DNA of 6,550 nt from Phormidesmis priestleyi (GTDB lineage Bacteria; Cyanobacteriota; Cyanobacteriia; Phormidesmidales; Phormidesmidaceae), in assembly GCA_003242115.1 (NCBI GenBank), contig QBMP01000064.1:5775-12324 (forward strand), written 5' to 3'. Within the stretch, counting starts at the first letter, position 1, and the number at the start of each line of letters is the position of its first letter. The notes under the pieces are model-generated. The model was not told where the DNA came from. It worked only from the letters and a program-made list of their open reading frames with translations, and made no database searches. The position numbers and the translations under genes are program-made. Below, piece after piece: positions 1-5,769 of the stretch.

Positions 1-1
1 G

Positions 2-802
2 GGTTCACTCGCTGAAGGGGGTAAACCCGCTAGCAGCCAGAAAATTTGGGCCGCGCCTTACAAGGTGCAAGCGCTGGTAATTGTCTACCGTCAGAGCCAG
101 TTTCCCGACGCCTCACCCGAAAATCCACCGTTTAAGACCTGGAAAGACTTGCTTTCGCCAGCGCTGCGTCAAAAAGTAATTTTGCCCGATCATCCGCGCA
201 TCGTGCTGGGCTTAGTGGAAAAAATGCAGCGCGATCGCTTCAATCCCACCTTTAAAGTCAACGCCGATGGCAGCCTGCGATTACCGACTGACGCCCTCTC
301 AACGACTCTTTTCAAGTCACTATCAGCGCCCTTTGCTCAGCTTAATCAGCAGATTAAAGCCTACGATGCGGACAATTCACTGAAGGCTTTGGTCAACGAA
401 GACGCTGATGTCGCTGTTGGCTGGTCAGGAGACGTGGTAGCGGCGCTTGAGCGCTACCGAGATCTCAAAGTAGTGATTCCTGACGAAGGCAGCCTGCTAT
501 CGGCAGATATGTGGGTGCGACCCAAAGGCGCGCCGATGAGTAAAACGGCTCAGCAATGGATAGATTTTTGCTGGCAAACCGGGCCTGCAACCCAAATTTC
601 TATTGCGGAAAAAGGGCTTTCACCTGTGTTTTTGGGTGGTGATGCCAGCTTGAATGCCAGCTTACCTGGGGCTTTGACTGCTGGCCTGTTGTCGGGGCTA
701 AATTTGGCTAGCAGTGAGCTGTTGGCTCCTTTACCCGGTGAGCTACAAGCGGCTTATTTTGCGGTGTGGAAGCAGCTGAGAGCCAATTCATCCAATTCAT
801 AA
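2..802 (+). CDS. Periplasmic solute-binding protein of a PotD-like ABC importer (5' end outside window)
   Basis: This is the C-terminal 266 residues of an extracellular solute-binding protein, which would capture a small ligand in the periplasm and deliver it to an ABC permease. The frame is open from base 2, and the residues before the GTG at 65 (IWAAPYKVQALVIVYR) look like the conserved PY..(x)..YR strand of this family, so GTG 65 is not the true start. Later family hallmarks are VGWSGDVV followed by a VVIPDEGS strand and a W-containing segment, then a helix ending in AEKGLSPV, equivalent to the PotD region with the W-x-G and P-x-EG motifs. The C-terminus (YFAVWKQLR) matches the usual terminal helix. 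Roughly the first 100 residues, including any signal or lipoprotein peptide, are missing. Polyamine binding is the family prototype, but the ligand cannot be read from this fragment. It ends convergently with the next gene, 28 bp away. Confidence 0.85.
   Translation, partial: GSLAEGGKPASSQKIWAAPYKVQALVIVYRQSQFPDASPENPPFKTWKDLLSPALRQKVILPDHPRIVLGLVEKMQRDRFNPTFKVNADGSLRLPTDALSTTLFKSLSAPFAQLNQQIKAYDADNSLKALVNEDADVAVGWSGDVVAALERYRDLKVVIPDEGSLLSADMWVRPKGAPMSKTAQQWIDFCWQTGPATQISIAEKGLSPVFLGGDASLNASLPGALTAGLLSGLNLASSELLAPLPGELQAAYFAVWKQLRANSSNS
783..800. repeat. 9-bp perfect tandem duplication at the 3' end of the solute-binding gene
   Basis: The unit CCAATTCAT occurs twice head to tail and runs into the TAA stop. 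It yields the polar C-terminal tail NSSNS. The unit length keeps the frame. It is probably a small slippage product in the unstructured tail. Confidence 0.7.
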
Positions 803-830
803 GGTTGCCTATAGAGCGCTGGAACAGACT
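803..830. other. Short convergent intergenic gap
   Basis: These 28 bp separate the stops of two convergent genes. I see no strong hairpin with a T-run, so neither gene has a visible intrinsic terminator here. Transcription from both sides probably overlaps. Confidence 0.6.
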
Positions 831-1517
831 TTAAAAGAGTTGTCTGGCCGGACGGCGACTAGAAAATTCATCTAATACAACGCTGCAAGCAATCTCGGCG
901 GCAGGCGTGCCTGATCGGGGCGCGAGATCCGAGAAATCGCACAAATAAGCCCCGCGCAGGGCAATTGAGCGACTCGCGACCCGCCGAGACGTGCTGCTAA
1001 GGCCAATTATCTCTTGGCGATTGACGACATCACCGCTGTGAAAAACGCGCAAATTGTAGCCATAGCTTTTGGCCGCTGTGCCAAACTGCAAAACAAAGCC
1101 ATAGCGCTCGAAGTAACTAAGCAAGTCCCAAATTGATTCGTTGACGACGACATCGACATATTGAAGGCCCTCATCGGTTTGGTAAGCTTGCCACTGTTGG
1201 ACTAAGCGATCGCTACCATAGCGGCTACCCAACTGATCCTCTATCCAAACCAAACTAGGCTGGCTGATTTCAGTCAGCGAAAGGCTGCTGCTAGAGGCAA
1301 CTATCTGACCCTGCGAAGCCGGTAAAAATAAGGGAAAGCGATCTATATCTGACAGCTGTGTGGGCAAATTTTTAGCGATCGCGCCACCACCCAACACAAG
1401 GCTCCAGATCACGCTCACAAAAATGCCGTTGACTGTCGCTTTCAAGCCAACGGAAGAGAACGCTTTACGGAAAGATTTGTCTGAGCCGTTGCCATCACTA
1501 TCTTGAACACTAACCAT
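831..1517 (-). CDS. Exported cyanobacterial protein of unknown function
   Basis: A 228-aa protein. The N-terminus has a long basic n-region (K14, R17, K18, K26), a hydrophobic core at about 29-45, and a signal-peptidase-like AIA motif at 46-48, suggesting export to the periplasm or thylakoid lumen. An uncleaved anchor is also possible because the n-region is unusually long. The mature part has a stretch around 85-160 (SLVWIEDQLG, WQAYQTDEGLQYVDVVVNESIWDLL, FVLQFGTAAKSYGYNLRVF) that resembles, from memory, cyanobacterial hypothetical proteins with the pattern LVVNRQLW...FVNQFGT..R.YGYNLRVF. No catalytic motif is visible. Two cysteines (in YLCDF and IACSV) could form a disulfide. The ATG overlaps the stop of the upstream radical SAM gene by 8 bp and is preceded by AGGAG at 6-nt spacing, which fixes the start and suggests coupled translation. 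Function is unknown. Confidence 0.85.
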   Translation of the reverse strand: MVSVQDSDGNGSDKSFRKAFSSVGLKATVNGIFVSVIWSLVLGGGAIAKNLPTQLSDIDRFPLFLPASQGQIVASSSSLSLTEISQPSLVWIEDQLGSRYGSDRLVQQWQAYQTDEGLQYVDVVVNESIWDLLSYFERYGFVLQFGTAAKSYGYNLRVFHSGDVVNRQEIIGLSSTSRRVASRSIALRGAYLCDFSDLAPRSGTPAAEIACSVVLDEFSSRRPARQLF

Positions 1518-4266
1518 GAGTCGCTCCTACCGCTGCCGGTTCAGCCGTTTTTAAAAGTATGAGTTGAACCCGGTGAACATGCCCTAGTACAAGCTTCTGG
1601 TCGCTTACAGATTCCAGCATGGTGATCACATCTTGGGGCTTTAGCAGGGTGCCATCGTTGCGGCAACTACCGATGTAGTGCATCACGGTTTGGGCCTGAA
1701 ATTTATGGCGGACGGATTCAGGCAATTCTAGGTTCGCTGAAGAAACGAGGGCTAGCGTGGTGAGACGCGATCGCAGATCCACCGACTTGACTTTCCCCGA
1801 TTTTGTTTCTTTATTCTGCATAATTTGCTCAGCCGCTAGCACTCGCTGCACAAGCGCTTCCCAGTCAATTTCCAGCTCATCTACCGGATTGACGGCCAGC
1901 AGATACTCCGCCTGATCTAAGCACTTTGTCGCTGAAGGCATCTGCAAAGAGATTTCGGTAGTTTCATAAATTGGCATATCCTCCGGCAGCTGCGCCCGCA
2001 GTCGAGCCTCAAACTCATCTGGCGTAACCGTTGTTGTTAGCTCAAAATCAATGATTTCACCAGTGCTTGTTAGGCCCAGCGGCAATGCATTCGCCGGAGA
2101 AATCCGAGGGCCGGGATGGAATCCGCCGCTAAAGGCAATCGGCAGCGCCGCCCGTCGAATTGCCCGATCCATCACTCTAGCAAAGTCTAAATGGCCGATG
2201 AGTGCCATGTCGCCCAGCTTGCCGACCTTGATGCGTAGCCGCTGAGCGCGGGTTTGGTTGGGCTTGAAGTGTCCTGAAAACTCAGGAATTGCCAGCGGCG
2301 GCACCACTACATTATGGCCAAAGTCCGGCCCGCAAATGCCGCAGTGTGAGCAGCCTTCAAAGGAGCAGTCGGGCACGGTAGCGGCTTCTAGGGCGCGAAG
2401 CAAATCGTCTTCGAGCCACTGCTTGTCAATGCCGGTATCAATGTGATCCCAGGGCAGGCGGCGGGCTAATACGGCGGTCATTGCTGGATTGATAGGATCG
2501 CTTTCAGAGGATTCGCTTTCAGGAGATTCGTTTTCAGGGGATTCGCTTTTAGTGGTGGCGATCGCGATTGTCTCATCGAGATTCCATTCCCCCGACTCCA
2601 CCTGACGATATTTCCAATCGAGTCCGGCATCGGCTATAGCCTGTGTCCAAGCTCCAAACGCTTTTTCTAAGCTCTCCCACCAAGCATCCATACCCGCTCC
2701 CAGTTCCCAAGCTCTGCGCACAACGGCTGATAAGCGGCGATCGCCTCGACCGACAAAATCCTCCATCGCCGAAATTCGCACGTCTGTGAAGTTGGCCTTG
2801 ACGCCACGCATGGTGTTCAGTTCAGAGCGCAGCAGCCTTTGCTTACGGGCAAACTCATGGGTCGAAACCGAGTGCCACTGAAACGGCGTGTGGGGCTTGG
2901 GCGTAAGGTTAGAAATCGTCAGATTGAGCTTGAGCGGCTTTCGCCCTTTAATAAAGCACTCACTGCGCAGCCAGCGCACCGTTTCGGCGATACCGAGCAC
3001 ATCCACATCCGTCTCACCGGGCAACCCAATCATAAAATACAGCTTTACCCGATCCCAGCCCTGCTCATAGGCCGTTTTTACCCCTCGCAGCAGCTCTTCA
3101 TTCGTCAGCCCCTTGTTGATAATGTCGCGCATTCTCTGCGTCCCGGCCTCAGGCGCAAACGTCAGCCCTGTCTGCCGCAGCCCGCCGACAATATGGGCAA
3201 TATTTTCATCAAATCTATCTACTCGCTGGCTAGGCAGCGACAGATTAATATTGTCATTTTTGAGTCGGTTTTTGATTTCAACGCCGACTGCTGGCAAGGC
3301 CAAATAATCCGAGCAGCTCAGCGATAGCAGCGAAAACTCGTTATAGCCCGTTTCGCGCATTCCTCGCTCAATCGTGTCAATCACCTCATCTGGCGGCACA
3401 TCTCTAGCCGGACGAGTGAGCATTCCCGGCTGACAAAAGCGACAGCCGCGAGTGCAGCCCCGCCGAATTTCTACCGTGAGCCGATCATGCACCGTCTCAA
3501 CGTAAGGCACTAAGCCAATCGAATACTCTGGCATCGGTGGCGATACCCGCCGCAAAATCCGGCTAGGCACATCAGCCCGATTAGGATGCACCGAACCGTC
3601 AGCCGCCATATCGTAAAAGCGAGGAACATAGACCCCTGGCACCTGGGCCAAATCCAGCAATAATTCCGAACGGGTAAGACCAGCGGCTTTGCCTTCTTCA
3701 AGCACGAGGCCAATTTCGGGCAGCAGCTCTTCACCGTCGCCTAGGGCCATAAAGTCAAAAAACTCAGCGTAGGGTTCAGGGTTAGAGGTCGCCGTGCCGC
3801 CGCCAGCAAAAATCAGTGGCCAGCTACCTGTTTCTACGTTCCAGGGCTGAGTGGGATCATCGCGCTCTTGCCAGGTTAAAGGCACCTGAGCCAGCGAGAG
3901 CATTTCTAAAATGTTGGTAGCGCCTAGCTCATAGCTAAGGCTAAAGCCCAGAATATCGAATTCTGGAAGGGCGCGCCTAGACTCTACCGCAAACAGCGGG
4001 GTATCACTGGCTTTGAGCTTTTGGGCCAGATCGGTGGCTGGGAGATAGGCGCGATCGCAAAGCTGCCTGGGCTGCGCATTTAAGATACTGTACAAAATGA
4101 TGTGCCCCAAGTTGGAAGCACCTACTTCGTAAATTTCAGGATAGGTCAGCACCCAGCGAATATCAGCCGCTTGCCAGGGCTTATGCACAGCCCCGCGCTC
4201 ATTTCCCAAATAGCGAGCGGGCCGAGAAATATCAGCGTTAAGCAGGTCAGCGACAGCAATAGGCAC
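1510..4266 (-). CDS. B12-binding-type radical SAM protein fused to a DUF2344 (TIGR03936-type) domain
   Basis: A 918-aa, probably cytosolic iron-sulfur enzyme of the TIGR03960/TIGR03936 type. Residues about 15-220 form the N-terminal domain labelled B12-binding in this family (LTYPEIYEVGASNLGH, then FAGGGTATSNPEP and a GDGEE motif). I do not see the classical D-x-H-x-x-G cobalamin motif. The radical SAM core spans about 260-490, with the CxxxCxxC cluster ligands C271, C275 and C278 in CTRGCRFCQPG, and a GET motif at 417-419 in the SAM-binding region. Residues about 572-591 are an acidic Ser/Glu/Pro repeat linker. A second cysteine cluster follows (C634, C639, C642, C645) and may hold another metal site. 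DUF2344 runs from about 675 to 870 (GHLDF at 691, then FHPGPRISPA). The two halves are separate adjacent genes in many other bacteria. The substrate is not established. The start is GTG; an in-frame TGA lies 33 nt upstream, and PARYLGNERGAVHKPW starting near residue 16 matches the family N-terminus. No good Shine-Dalgarno precedes it. Confidence 0.93.
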   Translation of the reverse strand: MPIAVADLLNADISRPARYLGNERGAVHKPWQAADIRWVLTYPEIYEVGASNLGHIILYSILNAQPRQLCDRAYLPATDLAQKLKASDTPLFAVESRRALPEFDILGFSLSYELGATNILEMLSLAQVPLTWQERDDPTQPWNVETGSWPLIFAGGGTATSNPEPYAEFFDFMALGDGEELLPEIGLVLEEGKAAGLTRSELLLDLAQVPGVYVPRFYDMAADGSVHPNRADVPSRILRRVSPPMPEYSIGLVPYVETVHDRLTVEIRRGCTRGCRFCQPGMLTRPARDVPPDEVIDTIERGMRETGYNEFSLLSLSCSDYLALPAVGVEIKNRLKNDNINLSLPSQRVDRFDENIAHIVGGLRQTGLTFAPEAGTQRMRDIINKGLTNEELLRGVKTAYEQGWDRVKLYFMIGLPGETDVDVLGIAETVRWLRSECFIKGRKPLKLNLTISNLTPKPHTPFQWHSVSTHEFARKQRLLRSELNTMRGVKANFTDVRISAMEDFVGRGDRRLSAVVRRAWELGAGMDAWWESLEKAFGAWTQAIADAGLDWKYRQVESGEWNLDETIAIATTKSESPENESPESESSESDPINPAMTAVLARRLPWDHIDTGIDKQWLEDDLLRALEAATVPDCSFEGCSHCGICGPDFGHNVVVPPLAIPEFSGHFKPNQTRAQRLRIKVGKLGDMALIGHLDFARVMDRAIRRAALPIAFSGGFHPGPRISPANALPLGLTSTGEIIDFELTTTVTPDEFEARLRAQLPEDMPIYETTEISLQMPSATKCLDQAEYLLAVNPVDELEIDWEALVQRVLAAEQIMQNKETKSGKVKSVDLRSRLTTLALVSSANLELPESVRHKFQAQTVMHYIGSCRNDGTLLKPQDVITMLESVSDQKLVLGHVHRVQLILLKTAEPAAVGATHG
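1524..1528 (-). promoter_or_regulatory. Ribosome-binding site of the exported-protein gene
   Basis: On the minus strand AGGAG lies 6 nt before the ATG at 1517. It sits inside the last codons of the radical SAM gene, so the second gene can be translated either by independent initiation or by ribosomes terminating at the overlapping TAG. Confidence 0.75.
2495..2554. repeat. Four 15-bp tandem units in the linker of the radical SAM gene
   Basis: Units begin at 2495, 2510, 2525 and 2540, with the plus-strand consensus GATTCGCTTTCAGGA. On the coding strand they encode repeated [S/N]ES[P/S]E, giving the acidic stretch SESPENESPESESSESD. The length is a multiple of three. It lies between the radical SAM core and the second cysteine cluster, where a flexible spacer would be tolerated. 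The copy number probably varies between strains. Confidence 0.85.
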
Positions 4267-4298
4267 GGCAAATCGTATGAAAGATCTTCTGAGCCCTC

Positions 4299-4304
4299 AC
4301 TATA
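4299..4304 (-). promoter_or_regulatory. Possible -10 box of the radical SAM gene
   Basis: TATAGT on the minus strand matches TATAAT at five of six positions and lies 32 bp before the GTG start, which would give a leader of about 25 nt. I find no -35 hexamer at a suitable distance; the sequence there is purine-rich and falls inside the 19-bp repeats. This is inference from sequence only. Confidence 0.3.
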
Positions 4305-4317
4305 TCGCAAACCTCTT

Positions 4318-4355
4318 GGCCTTCCCTTTAGCCTTTGGCCTTTCCTTTAGCCTTC
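4318..4355. repeat. 19-bp tandem duplication, two copies
   Basis: Copies at 4318-4336 and 4337-4355 (first copy GGCCTTCCCTTTAGCCTTT) match at 17 of 19 positions. Each copy itself contains two related CCTTT(A/G) words, so the block is strongly pyrimidine-rich on the plus strand. It lies where a -35 element of the radical SAM gene would be expected. Confidence 0.8.
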
Positions 4356-4356
4356 T

Positions 4357-4386
4357 ATAGATAAAATAGATAAAAGAATAGATAAA
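4357..4386. repeat. Three copies of the 9-mer ATAGATAAA
   Basis: Identical copies sit at 4357-4365, 4366-4374 and 4378-4386; the first two are contiguous and the third follows after 3 bp. The block directly abuts the 19-bp repeats. On the minus strand it gives TTTATCTAT words, which are AT-rich and could offer weak -10-like sequences or easily melted DNA. Confidence 0.8.
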
Positions 4387-4401
4387 GCAAGGAAGCCGAC
4401 C

Positions 4402-4725
4402 TTATGCCGCCAGCGATACCGGCATCTGATCAACCATTGTAAAGATGCGATCAAGCTGAGTCAGCTCAAAGACAATGCGCACAGAAGGAGGCGCAGAACA
4501 AATTCTCAGCCGCTTGCGCTGAGCTTGAGCCGCATTGAGCGCGGACATAAAAGAAACTAACCCAGCGCTATCCAGAGATTCTACGTTGCTCATATCCACC
4601 AGCAGCTCATCAATGCGATCGTCGCGCATGGCTGACATTAGCTGCCGCTCAAATTGAGCAGCACTTTCGGCATTCAAAATCCCGGCGGGACAAATCACAG
4701 TAACAGAAGGGTTGCAGATAGCCAT
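4402..4725 (-). CDS. STAS-domain protein, anti-sigma-factor antagonist-like
   Basis: A 107-aa single-domain STAS protein of the SpoIIAA/RsbV type. In this family the unphosphorylated protein binds a switch kinase or anti-sigma factor and releases its partner; phosphorylation of a conserved serine turns it off. The sequence shows the expected order: first strand (VTVICPAGILNAESA), helix, strand ELLVDMSNV, then the LDSAGL motif with S53 as the likely phosphoacceptor, followed by a helix and RLRICSAPPSV, and a C-terminal helix ending in FELTQLDRIFTMV. The length is normal for a stand-alone STAS domain. No cognate kinase or phosphatase gene is in the window, so the partners are unknown. The start is supported by AAGGA 9 nt upstream. 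Cyanobacteria carry several such proteins, and I cannot say which orthologue this is. Confidence 0.9.
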   Translation of the reverse strand: MAICNPSVTVICPAGILNAESAAQFERQLMSAMRDDRIDELLVDMSNVESLDSAGLVSFMSALNAAQAQRKRLRICSAPPSVRIVFELTQLDRIFTMVDQMPVSLAA

Positions 4726-4734
4726 ATCACTCTT

Positions 4735-4739
4735 TCCTT
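4735..4739 (-). promoter_or_regulatory. Ribosome-binding site of the STAS gene
   Basis: AAGGA on the minus strand lies 9 nt before the ATG at 4725, inside a purine-rich leader. This spacing is acceptable and supports the chosen start. Confidence 0.65.
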
Positions 4740-4810
4740 AGTCAGCTTTTAGTAAGCCGTTGCTAATTTATGAAACTGTTAACTGATAGTTAGACTGACG
4801 AGTAACCGAC

Positions 4811-4840
4811 GGTCAAGTTTGGTCAAGTCTAGTCGAGCTT
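4811..4840. repeat. Three degenerate 10-bp units upstream of the STAS gene
   Basis: The units GGTCAAGTTT, GGTCAAGTCT and AGTCGAGCTT are contiguous. The first two differ at one position; the third is diverged. On the minus strand the first two give TTGACC hexamers, similar to a -35 box, 86-105 bp before the STAS start. The one-turn periodicity would place identical faces on the same side of the helix, as for a regulator site, but this is inference. Confidence 0.6.
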
Positions 4841-5030
4841 TACACAATTTATATTTACGCTGATAGCGCCTACACATAAACCTAACTGTCCAATCTTAAG
4901 AGCGCTGTATGCCAGCCGTATATTTGTCTAATCTTGACCTTGGCGATGGCTTTCTTAAAGTTTGAGTAAGCAATTTCACTTAACTTTAACCTCATTGAAA
5001 ATTCCGTACTCTCAGATACCAACCGGGTAC

Positions 5031-5056
5031 CCGCTAGCTAAAAATTAGCTGAGCGG
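5031..5056. other. Bulged 11-bp stem-loop
   Basis: The arm 5031-5041 (CCGCTAGCTAA) pairs with 5045-5056 (TTAGCTGAGCGG) through eleven base pairs, with one bulged G at 5051 and an AAA loop. It is the strongest secondary structure in this gap. No T-run follows on either strand, so it does not look like a standard intrinsic terminator. A structured leader, a small RNA or a DNA-level site are all possible. Confidence 0.6.
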
Positions 5057-5069
5057 CCTGTAAAACATA

Positions 5070-5084
5070 GCTCACAGCCTGAGC
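5070..5084. other. Small hairpin GCTCA/TGAGC
   Basis: A perfect 5-bp inverted repeat with a 5-nt CAGCC loop lies 14 bp from the larger stem-loop. Alone it could be chance; its closeness to the larger hairpin is the only reason to list it. Confidence 0.35.
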
Positions 5085-5407
5085 AAGTCGTACTTTATCA
5101 GGCTACCCAATCGCTAATGCTAAGAATTCAAGGAAAACTGAAGGCCGCTCTCAAAAAGCAGTTCAAGAATAGGGCGGGTCAGGCTTAGTTAAGGTTACGT
5201 TAAATGCTCAGCCAAGGCGCATTCAACAATTGATTATCTATTGTTTAGCAGGTTTTTAATTATTTTTGTTCCTAGCATCTCCAACAGTATAACTTCACAC
5301 CTTTTACATAATTTATCGGCAGGAATCTCTTCTAGTTAAATTGTGCTTAGGCTTGCTTTTAGACAGCTTGGTAAATAGTGTGAACTAATTTTTATCTCCC
5401 GACAGGG

Positions 5408-5443
5408 CTTACAGATATTAAAAGACTTACAGACATTAAAGTG
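5408..5443. repeat. 18-bp tandem duplication, two diverged copies
   Basis: Copies at 5408-5425 and 5426-5443 share CTTACAGA then ATTAAA, matching at 14 of 18 positions. They lie in non-coding AT-rich DNA and are probably an old slippage duplication. Confidence 0.65.
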
Positions 5444-5586
5444 AGGCTTGTGCTTTATTCTTTTCGTTCTTTAAATGGAAAGTTGTCAAGACTAAAAAGA
5501 CATAAGTTTTGGTGACTTGGTGGCGAACAGAGATTTGAAAGAACAGGTTTATTTAAAGGTGAATAAGTAACTTTAATACCAGGGCT

Positions 5587-5769
5587 CTAGATTTCGGTGA
5601 AGTCGGCAGTGGACACCTTAAATATAGGCATAGCAGATTGAGTGCGATCGCCGATAGATGGCAGATAGCTACGGATAGCTACAGCTGAAACCTCCATGCT
5701 TCTGGGACGCCATGCATCTGGGATCAGCGTCATGGCGTCATTTGAGTGCTTTTTGGGCGCTGACCTCAT
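5587..5769 (-). CDS. Doubtful 60-aa open frame coupled to the upstream gene by ATGA
   Basis: The ATG shares three bases with the TGA stop of the 149-aa gene, the arrangement seen in translationally coupled genes. The 60-aa product (beginning MRSAPKKHSND) resembles nothing I recognise and has no domain or membrane segment. Two tandem duplications inside it have units of 10 and 16 bp, which would break the frame if they arose in a protein-coding gene, and an inverted repeat covers its first third. The upstream GGA is a weak ribosome site. More likely this is the 3' untranslated region; it is listed only because of the ATGA junction. Confidence 0.2.
   Translation of the reverse strand: MRSAPKKHSNDAMTLIPDAWRPRSMEVSAVAIRSYLPSIGDRTQSAMPIFKVSTADFTEI
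5664..5683. repeat. 10-bp tandem duplication GATAGCTAC(G/A)
   Basis: Copies at 5664-5673 and 5674-5683 differ only at the last base. The unit is not a multiple of three. Confidence 0.65.
5694..5725. repeat. 16-bp tandem duplication
   Basis: Copies at 5694-5709 and 5710-5725 (first copy CCATGCTTCTGGGACG) match at 13 of 16 positions. The copies overlap the left arm of the inverted repeat at 5706-5739. The unit is not a multiple of three, which argues against coding here. Confidence 0.65.
5706..5739. other. Perfect 9-bp inverted repeat after the 149-aa gene
   Basis: GACGCCATG at 5706-5714 pairs exactly with CATGGCGTC at 5731-5739 across a 16-nt loop. It begins 26 bp past the stop of the minus-strand 149-aa gene, a plausible place for a transcript-end or RNA-stabilising hairpin. 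No T-run follows in the minus direction, so it is not a canonical intrinsic terminator. Confidence 0.5.

Larger units (their letters stand above)
4267..4401. other. Intergenic region between the STAS and radical SAM genes
   Basis: This 135-bp gap must hold the end of the STAS transcript and probably the start of the radical SAM transcript. It is largely built from two sets of tandem repeats (4318-4355 and 4357-4386). There is no clear hairpin plus T-run behind the STAS stop, so read-through into the radical SAM gene is possible. Confidence 0.6.
4726..5765. other. Long AT-rich region without a convincing gene
   Basis: About 1 kb separates the STAS gene from the 149-aa gene. Both are on the minus strand, so this stretch carries the STAS promoter and the end of the 149-aa transcript. 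Stops are frequent in all frames over most of it. It contains decamer repeats (4811-4840), a bulged stem-loop (5031-5056), a smaller hairpin (5070-5084), an 18-bp tandem repeat (5408-5443), two further tandem repeats and an inverted repeat near 5664-5739, and a dubious 60-codon frame at 5587-5769. I cannot assign a known non-coding RNA here. Confidence 0.6.

Noticed and set aside
65..67. GTG as the true start of the solute-binding protein
   Set aside because: The frame stays open to the window edge and the residues before it fit the family; a start here would remove the whole N-terminal lobe and signal peptide.
2051..2446. Two plus-strand open frames of 62-64 codons
   Set aside because: They lie antisense inside the well-supported radical SAM gene and have no family resemblance.
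2839..3327. Plus-strand frames up to 162 codons
   Set aside because: They are antisense to the radical SAM core, whose cysteine and GET motifs establish the real frame; the antisense products resemble nothing.
3510..3734. 74-codon minus-strand frame
   Set aside because: It is an out-of-frame shadow within the radical SAM gene.
4267..4330. Cobalamin riboswitch before the B12-type radical SAM gene
   Set aside because: The putative leader is too short, and no B12-box-like sequence or multi-stem fold is seen.
4102..4350. 82-codon plus-strand frame
   Set aside because: It covers the N-terminal coding region of the radical SAM gene on the opposite strand and runs into the tandem repeats.
5117..5188. 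A 23-codon plus-strand frame encoding a lysine-rich peptide (MLRIQGKLKAALKKQF...)
   Set aside because: The cationic, amphipathic look is curious, but there is no ribosome-binding site, it is very short and such frames occur by chance.
4726..5765. Insertion sequence or other mobile element remnant in the long gap
   Set aside because: No transposase-like translation, terminal inverted repeats with target duplications, or integrase is visible.
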